Below, piece after piece: positions 1 through 9,620 of a DNA stretch of 31,733 bases. Made by a program: the position numbers and the translations under genes. The stretch's first letter is position 1; each line of letters starts with the position of its first letter. The notes under the pieces are model-generated. The model did not search any database. It had not been told where the DNA came from and saw only the letters and a program-made list of their open reading frames with translations. Source of the stretch: Klebsormidium nitens (Eukaryota > Streptophyta > Klebsormidiophyceae > Klebsormidiales > Klebsormidiaceae); the NCBI GenBank assembly GCA_000708835.1, contig DF237753.1:1-31733 (forward strand), in the 5' to 3' direction.

Positions 1-123
1 TGTCTTGAGCAGAAAGACAGCAATTTTTCTGAGCTGCGCCATCGCTTGAGAACGCCTGCTTTCATGGTTTCTGCACATGTAAGCTGATCGTGTGTAGTTA
101 TCCTGCCAGCTCTCTGCATATAG
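1..123 (+). other. Probable intron (or upstream part) of the MYND gene
   Basis: The reading frame that is open from 124 onward meets a TAG at 121-123. That TAG can serve as the AG of a splice acceptor, preceded by a C/T-containing stretch ending ctctgcatatag. The simplest reading is that this stretch is the end of an intron of the gene that continues to 1423. A possible donor (gtaagc at 79-84) would leave an intron of only 45 bp, so I do not insist on it. Confidence 0.4.
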
Positions 124-1423
124 CTGGCCAACCATCACATCGCCTCTCTGGAGTGCCTGGTTAACTTTGCGCGCGCATCCAAGGCCTTTTGGGATAGCAT
201 CAGAGACTCGCGCACGCAGCAGGACGTCTTTCATCAGTTCCAAGACCTGCTTCGGCCCGCGTTTCTTGCCGCGATGACTCCTGAACATGCGCACAAAATC
301 AGGTTTTATCTGGCCAGCCTGGCAGTCTCGCTTGCTTTTTCAACAGATAGCCAGACCTGGGCGATCGACGGGGGCCTTCTGAAATTGCTCGCAGCAATCT
401 TCCAACAATCACCTCTTGTCGAATATTCCAAGGGGTCGCAGCGGGGTCATTCCGCGGCGTTCCGGTGCAACCAGGTCTTAAGTCGCTTGTCTACCTTCGA
501 GCCGACGGCGCAAAAGCTACGTGCGCACAACGCGCTCGAAGGGTTCCGGCCCCACAAGCGCAAAATCAACAGCGCGGAACCGGAAGTGCACCCCTGGTCG
601 CAATTTGTGAAGCTATTGAAAAGTGCTCACGTGACGGCAGGACTGGTTTTCGATGACGAGGCGTTCGAAAATTACAAAAAGATGGAAGAGGCTCTGAATG
701 GGAGGTTCTTCGTCCCCATTGTGTGCTCGTGGAAGCAGTGCGCGGCCGGCCGCGAGCCCGTCGTTGAGAAGGGTTTCAGGAAGTGCGGACGCTGCCACGT
801 GGCACGCTATTGCAGGTAAGAGCGATTGCAGAATGTTTGTCATATTGGGCCCCTCTGGGTCCGGTTCGATGCTTGTGGTTTATATCAGCTGAGATCTTCC
901 CTGCATCAAGCTGACCCAGCATTTTGATCTCTCCGCGTTTGCTGCTTCAGTTGCAACGACCTAACAGATACTGATGTTTGATAGGCAGAGTCGCATACCA
1001 ACTGCGCTAATTTTGTTTTTGTCGGATGGATACAAGAATCGTCCTTCTCGAATCCCTCAACCACTCTGTATTGTTTGAAGCCTTGACTGACTGATCGAGA
1101 CTGGATATCACATTTCAGAATCTGTAAAGTGTCGAGGTGTTGTTCGGACACCTCTCCGTTTATCCTAATTTCGAAATACCTCCAAACATCGCTAACCATC
1201 CAAAGAAACCTCGTTGCCGTGGCAAGATCTTCTGCTTCACGCTTACCATTTCCGCGATCTTTTCAAACGAGCTCGACTGTGCTTGCGCCATGATGATCTG
1301 AAAGATCTTTGACGCAAACGGGTGCGTGATACTTTTCCTTACAGCAAGGAGCACCAGAAGCTCCATTGGGCGAACCACAAACTCCATTGTAAGGCGGAAC
1401 CCGCATCGGAAGAGAGCATGTAG
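124..1423 (+). CDS. C-terminal part of a MYND-type zinc-finger protein (5' end off the window)
   Basis: Two exons are visible: 124-815 and 1345-1423, with a GT-AG intron of 529 bp between them (donor gtaaga, acceptor ttccttacag). The junction splits a codon and restores the frame. The second exon then encodes the rest of the zinc finger and stops at TAG 1421-1423. The MYND domain lies near the very C-terminus: a first Cys pair as CSWKQC, then KCGRCHVARYC, and, across the splice, SKEHQKLHWANHKLHC. This gives the alternating Cys/His ligands of MYND, with His in the place of the usual Cys in the SKEC position. The roughly 230 residues upstream are helical-looking and Leu/Ala-rich, with no motif I recognise. 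An ATG at 274 is in frame, but the frame is open upstream of it to 124, so 274 is probably not the true start. MYND domains usually bind proline-rich partner peptides; the role of this protein is unknown. Confidence 0.75.
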
Positions 1424-1863
1424 ACGAAGTTTAGGAACATAAGTCTCTCATCATATTGGACACCGTAAGACTTCCGCTCAAAGAAAAGTTTGAGGGCCCC
1501 GCAAGACTCGTGAAAGAATCGTAAATCAGCGGCAGGACTACAATAGGCCACTTGCGCACCGTATAGGAATCGGACGACCCAGGGCAACAGCAGGTGATTC
1601 CCCACATCAATCTCGTGCATCCGGAATGCGCAGCAGTGCGAAACAGCGCGCGCGCGCTTGGCGCTGGTCAAGGCGCTCTACCTTGGGGGGTGCAAAATCA
1701 AACCGACCTCTGATGCTGATGCTGTTGTTCGGTTTTGGAAACATGAGCCGTTCAATTCTTTTGCGACTGTCTCAAAGTTGAGTAAGTTTATTTGATCTTG
1801 GTTCGAACACGCATCCTGTCAGCAGCACGTCATGCTTCCATCATGCTTAGACGAGGGCGTTAA

Positions 1864-2193
1864 TGTTGGCGGACTTCAAGTTCTCGTACAAAGATCTGCA
1901 AACGGTCACCTGGCCAGATCTTGGAGACTGCCGTTTTCGTCCCTGACGCATCAATCCTTCCGTCGCTTGCATCATATTCTTGCAAGCGATTGTCGTTCGA
2001 AACGAACCGGCCGGTGCCTCCGTCATACTTTTTTTTCCAATTCGAGATACTCGAAAATAGCTACAAAGCCTCTGTCATCGCGGGCTATAACCGAGCAGGT
2101 GATGATTGGGTGCAGACCGGACCTTACTTGAACAAGCACTTCGCATTCCAGCTGGATACAATCCAGGTTGGCGCAGCGTTATTAAATTGCTGA
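1864..2193 (+). pseudogene. Possible SPRY-domain fragment
   Basis: An open frame runs from just after a TAA (1861-1863) to a TGA at 2191-2193. In it, the segment encoding NRPVPPSYFFFQFEILEN, followed by KASVIAGYNRAG, resembles the start of a SPRY/B30.2 domain (a phrase like 'PIPP..YYFEVEILE' followed by a strand of the 'IAVGF' type). The typical PGW and GYHGDDG motifs are not seen, no convincing start codon or splice partners were found, and a second short open stretch after an acceptor-like site near 2246 stops quickly. It may be a decayed gene fragment or a missed exon. The SPRY assignment is by eye and weak. Confidence 0.3.
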
Positions 2194-3009
2194 AAGATGT
2201 TTGTACACCATATTAATTTGAATTAGCCGGGGGCTCGGATTTCAGGTCCAAGTCGGGGCGATCAAAGTCGCATCCGTATCGAACAGTTTCGAACTGCCTT
2301 TGGACATGCTCGGAGCATGCAACCTTGTTCAATAATGACTCAAAACCGGGTCCAAACCAGGATTCGATATTTGTCTGACTATTCTGAGGGCGGCGCAGCG
2401 GCCACTCTTATCCAGCCGTTTAGTGTTGACCTTGAGAACGTACAAAAGATATGAACGGACCAGCTGAAACTAGTTCTCGTCGCAATATGTGGCAATCAAG
2501 TGGCTCAAAGCGTCTACACATTTGTCTGACCGTTTGCTTTCGAGCTTCGCTCCAATCTTTCGCCTTCACGTCACTTCTTCCTGACAACATACTTTGCAGC
2601 ATGCGCAAAGCAACCGTTGCCTGGCCCTTCCGTCAGAGCTTTTCAGACGACTGCGATTTTTTGCGAGGAACCCGGGCTTGCGGCTTAGATTCGGCTCAGT
2701 GTGCCTCTCTGTCCGGATCCCAATGGTCACGAGTATGTGCTCGGCTATATACGGAACATGATAAGCTATGCAATTTGCAAGGCCTTTAACGTCTTGAAAG
2801 CTGATTTGGAAAGCTGGACCGTCACTTTCGGCCCCCGAATCGGCCTGAATAGTAACCAGCATGCCTTGAGAACGGCCACGGTCGTTGTGCAACATCACGC
2901 ATATGCCAATATGCACATATGCACGTCACTCAGGACGCTGCCTTTGGTTGATTGGAAGGAAAGTACAGATAGAGACGCCTGGAACTCGTTGCCAGTGTTC
3001 ACAACTGGC

Positions 3010-3260
3010 CCGAGTCTGATCGGATGCACGCCGCGCCTGTCCCGCTGCTTGCGGGGCCCATGGTTTGCCAGTTGCTGGGCCCAGTTTGCAAGGCGGCCGC
3101 GGCCACTCTCGCCGCGCCGTTTTGCTAGGGGCCCCGCGCGGCCGCCGGGCGCGGTCGGGATGGATCGGCGCGCGCTGTGTACGCGAGCGCATTGCCATGA
3201 GCTGGCGGTTGCCGGCCTTGCCGGACTCGGTAATTTTCGATCGGTCAAAATCTCGGCGTT
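3010..3260. promoter_or_regulatory. GC-rich block upstream of the zinc transporter
   Basis: A stretch of about 250 bp is markedly GC-rich against AT-richer surroundings. It has many CpG dinucleotides and NotI-type GCGGCCGC sequences (for example near 3092 and 3140). It lies roughly 350-600 bp upstream of the transporter's start codon, where a promoter or 5' UTR exon could sit. No specific element was identified, so the call rests only on position and composition. Confidence 0.25.
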
Positions 3261-3606
3261 TCTCGGCGCGTTCTCGAACGTCAGAGTAGGAGGACAAGAA
3301 GTTCTCGGACACATGCTCATCATGTCAGGGCGGCGGTAACGACTTAAAAGGGTACTACCTAATTGCCAACCATCCCGCTCGCATTTGAGAATGGTGCCTG
3401 CAGCCTGCCCACAGGAAAAGCAGCCTGGCAGCTTCGAAGGTCGACTTCAAATTTCAGTCTGATCAGAGAACATCTGGGGTTGAGGGGCGGGCAGCAGTGA
3501 AAACTTCGTGTTCTGCCATGCCCAAGTGTTCTCACAAGGAGAACTGGATCGCATAAGTGGTTCCAAGGGGTGTAATCGTCACAAGGAGCATTGATCGTTT
3601 CCAGGC

Positions 3607-6600
3607 ATGGCGCCAGCTGTGGAAGAAGCGCCCGACCAAAGGCAGCCTCTCCTTCCAGATGATAGGGAGGAGGACAGCGAGCGGGTGGCAATTGCTGTGT
3701 TGTCAAGACCAACTTCGCCGAGTGAGCTGTAGTTCTTTTCAAATTCTTTGCTTCTGAGGTTCACAGACCGCGTGCAGACTTTCAGGGCGTGTGAGGCATC
3801 AAAACTAGGACGCTTATCTGCTTGCATAGTTTTCGATGGATAACTCGCATTGTCCGGAACTGATTAATTAGCCGTACCTTACGGTGCCACCATATGACTG
3901 AATCTTTTGAAATGAATGAGCACATTCTGACATCACCACTTTTGCGCGGTACCCCACTCTTTGGCCCCTTACCCCTGCCTTCCGGTGTCAAGGTGCATGA
4001 ACCGTTGCCCGCGTACTTAGCAATGGCGGGCTGTAACCGCGAATGTCATTCAGCCTTATCAGCACCTTCTCAGCCCTTTGATCATTTCACAAACACTCTA
4101 ATGTTGCAACAGTGTGGCTGAACTGTTGCATATGTATCCTTAAAAGCCTGGCAGAAGGTTTGGTCACCCCAAGCTAACCCAAAATCCAAAACTTGAAACA
4201 TAGGGCTTTGTGGAGCGGATGGCACATGCGGACTGTCCACGCTAGAAAAAGGGCCGTCTGACATTGCGGAAAGGGAGAAGGCGAGGCGCAAGCTGATTTC
4301 AGCAATCGGCCTGTGCTTCATCTTCATGATTGTTGAGGTGATCGGAGGTGAGTGTCGCTGTACGGTTTTGAGGGAGGTGGTGGGTTGTCATCAAGTTTCG
4401 AAGCTGACGTCATCGACTTTTGCTGCTAATGGATCAGTTTGGTGTTGAAATGATATCATACACAACCTAGCCAAAGTGGTGAAGGTCAGGCAGCTGTATT
4501 TTCCCTCGAAAGGAGAGCTTTGCTTCTTGATGAGTGCTGTGTACCATGTAGCTGCTCTGCATCGAAGGGTTTTCGCAGATAACAGGAGGTGTCTGCTTCC
4601 GATACATAAAGCTTGTCATGTGTGATTCACTCGGGCGCCAGTATCTTTTAGATTACAGCTTCTGCTTTGTAAGCTAGGCAATCTGTGTTTGCTTGCTTAT
4701 ACCATGAAAAAAGACCAAGTGCTGCCAGCATAAGCAGTCTACTTGGTCTTTCTTCCATGGCTGCTTCGATTGAATCCATTTTGGTGAAGGTTGTGGAAAG
4801 CGGAGCTGGCGGGTATCAAAGAAAGGGATCCCACTTCTTGCTGGCAGGCCATATCTGGAATACAGCATCATGCGTCCATCATTTGTCTACTGACGCGTAT
4901 TGTGTTGTGCGTTCTGCAGGCTTCCTGTCCAACAGTCTAGCCATCATGACAGATGCCGCTCACCTTTTGTCTGACATCGCCGGTACGTTCGATTCCAAGT
5001 CTGCTTTTAGAATAGAGCCTGCTTGGTTTACTTGGGGATTTGAACTCCAAGACCTTCTGTATAAGTCCACTTTCAATCAAGCCTTCTGCAGGGTAGCAAG
5101 CACTTGCTTTTCTGTGTGGAAAGGCAATGTGTATAGCAACAGCGTCAGCCTGAAACGCACCTTTGGAAATAACGATGAGCCGTGTAAGTCCCCTGGAATT
5201 TGAGCCGGAAGACTTGGAGAACCAGCGAAGGAAGAAGTACTGCCTGCTCTGCCCTGCCTTTGCAGCCGCAACAAACGGTGCATGGTTTTCTAGCGAAGTC
5301 TAAACCGACTTCGGCTGTTGTGTACAGGGTTCGCCATCTCCCTGTTTGCCATCTGGATGGCTGGATGGGAGGCCACGCCCAAGCACAGCTTCGGTTACCA
5401 CCGCATGGAGATTCTGGGAGCCTTCCTCTCCGTCCAGCTTATCTGGTCAATCACCGGAATCATTGTCTATGAGGCGGTTGTTCGGTAAGCTCCCTGCTCG
5501 CTTTAGAACTTTCAGGATCTTGATGAGGAAACGCTTCAGGAAGCTCCTCTACTTGTCACCAAGCCAGCATTCAGGGTCACTCTCAGAAAGCTTACAGGAC
5601 AAGCATGGGAATCATGTCTCGTGAGACACTGTGTCAGGTTTCCGCTGCACCTCTAGCTGTCCTTGTGCCCTGCTGACGTCACACCATTCCCTGCAGCCTG
5701 CTCAACAAGGAGGCGCACGTCGACGGTCGCCTCATGTTCTTCACGGCCGCCTTCGGTGTCTGCGTCAACGTCATCATGATGTCAGTCTTTGAGCATGGCC
5801 ATGCGGGCCATTCGCATGCACACGGGGAAAGCCACGGTCACAGTCACGGAGGGGGGGGTCACGGGCATAGCCACTTAGGGGGGGGGCATGGACACAGTCA
5901 CGGAGGGGGGGCCCACGGGCATAGTCATGGAGGGGGGGGGCACGAGCACAGCCACCGGGGAGGGGGTGACGGACACAGCCATGGCGATGCCGGCGGTAGA
6001 GAGAACCAGAAAGAAAAGGGGCGGGAAAAGAAGCATGGGGAAGCTATTCACGGGCCGATCAGGAAAGGGGGGGAGTCAGTGGTGGTCACGATTGAGAAGG
6101 GGATTCGCGTGGCGGGGGGGAAGAAAGTCGGGAGCGGTGCGCACGAGCACGGTGAGAAGGGGCACAGACACGACGAGCTATCCCACGAAGAGCACGCTCA
6201 CATCGAGGGGGGTGCTAAGAGGATCGGCCATGCGAATGGGGCGCAGGAAAGCTCGAGCGCGAGTGGTAGGAGGAACGAAGAGGGAACAGGGCCCAGGAAC
6301 AGAGCCGAGAATGAGACCGGAATTGAAAACGGAAACGGACACGGAAGCGGAAGTGAGCTGGAGTACGAGACTCGGCTCCCGATTGAGGAGCTCCTTAACT
6401 TGGAACCCCACCCCTCGGACGGCCGGGGGCTCGTCCGGCGCCTTTCCAGCCACACCAACGTCAAGCCGTCCGAGAACATCAACATCCGCGGGGCGTATTT
6501 ACACGTGCTCGGGGACCTGGTGCAGAGTGTGGGGGTAATGCTCGCGGGACTGGTGATCTGGTTCTTCCCGGAGTGGCAGATCGTGGACCTGGTGTGCACG

Positions 6601-8167
6601 TTGCTGTTCAGCGTGCTCGTGCTCGCGACGACGGTCAACATTCTGCGGGACATCTTGGAGGTACTGCTGGAGTCGACGCCCCGCGCGATCAACGCCGAGG
6701 AGGTGAGCTCCGTCACTCCTGTTGCTAAAAGCTTCTGGAGAAGGTGGCAAATAGTGACCTGATCCCTGTGCTCTGCTGAGGCTGCTGAGTCGATGTTGCG
6801 CGCGATCAATGCTGAGAAGGTGGGTCCTTTATTCAGTGTTCTGATCGTGCGTACGCCCCTCAAAAGTCCACGTTCTGTGGCCTTTCAGAGTTATGCTCCT
6901 TCACAGCTGGACGCCGCTTCGTGCTCTTCGTCGGCTCAGCCTTCCGTGCTCGGTTCTCCATATTTAGCATCCCGCTAAGCACATGAACGGAGTGGCGAGA
7001 AAATGTTCCAGACAAGATTGTCCTTTCCAATGTATTGGCAACCAAAAGAGCGGCTTGAAGTACGGAACAGCTTTCCTAGGACGAAGCAGAAGGCATGCAT
7101 TTTTAAAGCGGAACCTGGATATCCTGTATGGGCGACCTTTGCGCTCTCTTGCGTCCCTTCGTTGCTGGGGCCGCTGGTACAGATTGCTGAAACTAAGGTG
7201 CAGAAACTGCAGAGTTTTCCCGCCAGTTCAAGGAATTCGAACACGCTCGCTATCCAACCTTATTTCATTTCTGTAGGTCGAGGCAGACTTGACGTCCAGA
7301 CTGTGCTTGGTTCGCTCATTCTCAAAGCAGGTTGCTGCTCATGTCATCCTAGATAATCTGAACGCGCAAACGGGCCTTTCAACCGGCGGATCACCCAACT
7401 AGAACTTGCACGACGAGTCAAATCCTTTGCTGAGTATTCTACAGAAACGACCTTTGACTCCTGTCTCGCTCACTCTCTGTGCCAGTTGGAGGAGCGGCTG
7501 ATGCGGGTGCAGTCTGTCGTGGACGTGCACGATCTGCACATTTGGCAGATTACCATGGGCAAGACGCTGCTGGCGTGCCACCTGCGCATCGACGTTGATG
7601 CAGACTCAGAGGACGTAAGTTTTCTTCCGTTGGCTCCACTTTTTGATCAGCACTCTGTGTATAGGTAGCTTCTTAAGTGATAGCACGGCCAGGGAATGCC
7701 TCCGCTCGCGGATGCAATAAGTAGCCCTGTGTTGCAAGAGGCAAGGAGAGAGCTGATGTCCGCACCGTCGCGTCATGGTGAGATGGGTGTTCTTGTAGCA
7801 GACGAGGGAGTTTGGCGAGTTGCCGCAGTCGGGCCAATGTGTTTCTGCGCCTAGTGCACAGACTTTGCAAAGTTGTTCTGGGAAGGCTTATGATTCCCAT
7901 TGCTGCTTTTATATTCACGTCCGAGAGTCCTTGGATTTAAGGGCACTGCAGCAATGTTCTTGCTATCTGCCGAGAAGCTAGTAAAGTGATTTTAGAGGCG
8001 CTGCAAAGTTGCCACTTAGCGAGGCTTCTATGATGCTTCTCGTCATGCTGATCTATCCCCGCTTTGTATCTTCACAGGTTCTCCTAGAAGTTACTGAGCT
8101 TTGTGAGCGGAAGTACGGTATTGAGCACGTCACAATCCAAGTTGAAAAAGCATGGGGCCCTGTTTAG
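3607..8167 (+). CDS. MTP1: Cation diffusion facilitator, vacuolar zinc transporter (MTP1/ZnT-like)
   Basis: Seven exons join in phase: 3607-3721, 4204-4347, 4920-4982, 5328-5484, 5697-6702, 7486-7614 and 8078-8167 (TAG), giving about 567 residues. CDF proteins exchange Zn2+ for protons across membranes, usually into vacuoles in plants. Features in order: an acidic N-terminus with a dileucine-type phrase DQRQPLL (residues 10-16) that may direct tonoplast sorting; a CGADGTCG motif (41-48) typical of plant MTP1; TM1 from about 69; the TM2 zinc site HLLSD (H101, D105); TM3-TM4; a cytosolic loop of about 230 residues starting with His/Gly repeats (about 192-240); the TM5 zinc site HVLGD (H429, D433); and the C-terminal cytosolic domain with VHDLHIW and LLACHLRI. 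Plant MTP1 is about 400 residues, so the excess here is the loop. The ATG at 3607 is chosen because its exon donor phase matches exon 2. The loop and dileucine functions are inferred. Intron 5 carries a decayed copy of the exon 5 edge. Confidence 0.92.
4702..4760 (+). repeat. Hairpin-forming inverted repeat inside zinc-transporter intron 2
   Basis: The left arm at 4702-4720 (ccatg...accaagt) is nearly the reverse complement of the right arm at 4741-4760 (acttggtc...ccatgg), with one mismatch and one inserted base. The two are separated by a 20-base loop. Transcribed as part of the intron, it would fold into a stem of about 19 bp. It could be a small inverted-repeat element relic or a small-RNA precursor. 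The fold is visible in the sequence; any function is not. Confidence 0.6.
5788..5995 (+). repeat. His/Gly-rich coding repeat in the transporter loop
   Basis: Inside exon 5, units of the form HGHSHGGG are repeated about six times. They are encoded by CAC/CAT-GGG blocks with G runs of roughly six to nine bases. They form the start of the cytosolic loop between TM4 and TM5, which in plant MTP1 proteins binds or senses zinc. Gly is written almost entirely as GGG, giving mononucleotide runs prone to slippage, yet the frame stays open across the whole exon. Confidence 0.85.
6664..6827 (+). repeat. Duplicated exon 5 edge and donor in zinc-transporter intron 5
   Basis: The last bases of exon 5 with its donor (6664-6711, ending GCCGAGGAG|gtgagc) recur 118 bp downstream at 6782-6827 (ending GCTGAGAAG|gtgggt). 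The shared core is cgcgcgatcaa. The second copy has several substitutions and lies in the intron. Read-through from the true donor meets a TGA at 6760-6762, so the copy does not simply extend the exon. Confidence 0.75.
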
Positions 8168-9620
8168 AGCTAGGCCTCGTAGACTCTTATATAGCATTTA
8201 GTCTGCGGCACCTGTATAGTACTCAGCCGGAAGCAAAAGCTCTAACATTAGAGTTTACATCCGGGCTGATAAGCGAGGGGCTTCTCATTTGCTAGTTGAA
8301 CATTGTTGTTCTTGATACAGTGCAAGCTTCAATCAGAACACCTCACAAGGTTCTTCTAGCCAAGTCTTGCAAGATCGACCGGATGGCCATGCTTGGCGAT
8401 GCGACAGTTGCGAGGATTACAAATTACTTGCGCTTATTAGGTTGAGGCGATCATGCATGGCGCCTTTTGTACATCGCGCGTGGCATTCGCTCTTCCCATG
8501 ATGATTGTTGGCAAAACCATGAGATTGTCTTCTCTGCCGCCACTTACGCACCTCAAAAATGTCCATGCACATGCTCACACATGGCCGGGCTATGACTAGC
8601 CGGCCCTTAGGCATGAGACATGCGTGCAATTTCAACCCTAGGCAACTCCATTGCACTTCATGCTTTTACACGGATCAATGTAGCACACTAATCCACTGGT
8701 GGAGTCCCGGTTTGCTTCAAGGGCTACCAGGCTATCTCTCCGACCGGTTTTGCGAAGCGGCAGATGTCACAGATCTAATTGGCGAGCTGGCATGTAGAAT
8801 ATTACCTATCAAATGGGCAATTTTTTATACTGCATTCCTGGAAGTGTTTGGTTTAGTTTAAAACACATTTAAAAGTACTCTTCATTTTATGTAGCTATAT
8901 ATGGGTACGAGCTGCTTTTCCTCGTTACAGGTTCGATAGTCAGGGTTTGCTAATTGCTTTTCCATGTCATAAGGCCTCTATGCCTCTCGATCCTACATGA
9001 TTAGTTCTCCGAAGGTCGCCCTCCGGGCCAATAGAAGGGGAGCAGAAGCAAGGAACCTTGCCAGCCGGTTGAAGTTTTTAATCTCGAGTAGGTACCTCGA
9101 TGGAGGAACTACTGTAGCGCCGGGGGCTCAGTGGAAACCTGGTAATGGACAAGTGAATTATAAGAGCCATTACCACGCACGGGCGGCCGCCCGCGCCCAG
9201 TGCCGCGCGCATCCGCGCGCGTTTGCAGAAACAGATTCTGCTTCAGTAACTTTCAGTTGGTTCGAAGTGAGCTCAGACAGTGACTCAGACTCAGACTCAG
9301 AGTCAAAGTCTAGCCTGTCGTCTGGCATGGGGCGCCCTTCTTCCCTTCTTTGTAGCTCATGCCGGTTTTTCATGTGAATTTTCCTCAGAATCAATTGGCT
9401 GTGGATAAGATGCTGTGCTTATAGTTGAGCACCTCGAGATGCATTGAGCATCACCAACTTGTGTGAGCATTGAATTCTGAAGAAAGTTGGGCAGAGAGTT
9501 TAGACTTTTGTGATTTATCATATACCATTACTTTGTGTGGGTTTGTAGGAGGTTCCCTGGGTTGCAGAACCACCCTTGCATCAAGGCTAGCGTGCACAAT
9601 TTTCAAAGCAGGCGTCAACT
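8168..9620. other. Intergenic region between zinc transporter and MED23
   Basis: This stretch should hold the transporter 3' UTR and the MED23 promoter and 5' UTR. No conserved protein was recognised on either strand. An open frame at 8997-9377 is carried by a GC-rich patch and a GACTCA microsatellite and has no recognisable domain. A short purine/pyrimidine palindrome-like patch (gcgcgcatccgcgcgcg) lies near 9207. Confidence 0.5.
9282..9305 (+). repeat. GACTCA hexanucleotide microsatellite
   Basis: Four tandem copies of GACTCA, the last with one substitution, lie about 320 bp upstream of the MED23 start codon. Confidence 0.8.

Larger units (their letters stand above)
1424..3606. other. Intergenic region between the MYND gene and the zinc transporter
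   Basis: The first few hundred bases should be the 3' UTR of the MYND gene. Most of the remainder shows no conserved coding signal. It contains a possible SPRY-like fragment (1864-2193, listed separately) and a GC-rich block around 3010-3260. The open frames on both strands at about 2700-3340 overlap each other and follow base composition rather than any recognisable protein. Confidence 0.5.

Noticed and set aside
2701-3339. Overlapping long open frames on both strands
   Set aside because: They overlap each other in several frames over a GC-rich block, show no motif or splice structure, and are best explained by composition.
6198-6863. Minus-strand open frame of 221 codons
   Set aside because: It is the antisense shadow of the transporter exon 5 and its duplicated edge.
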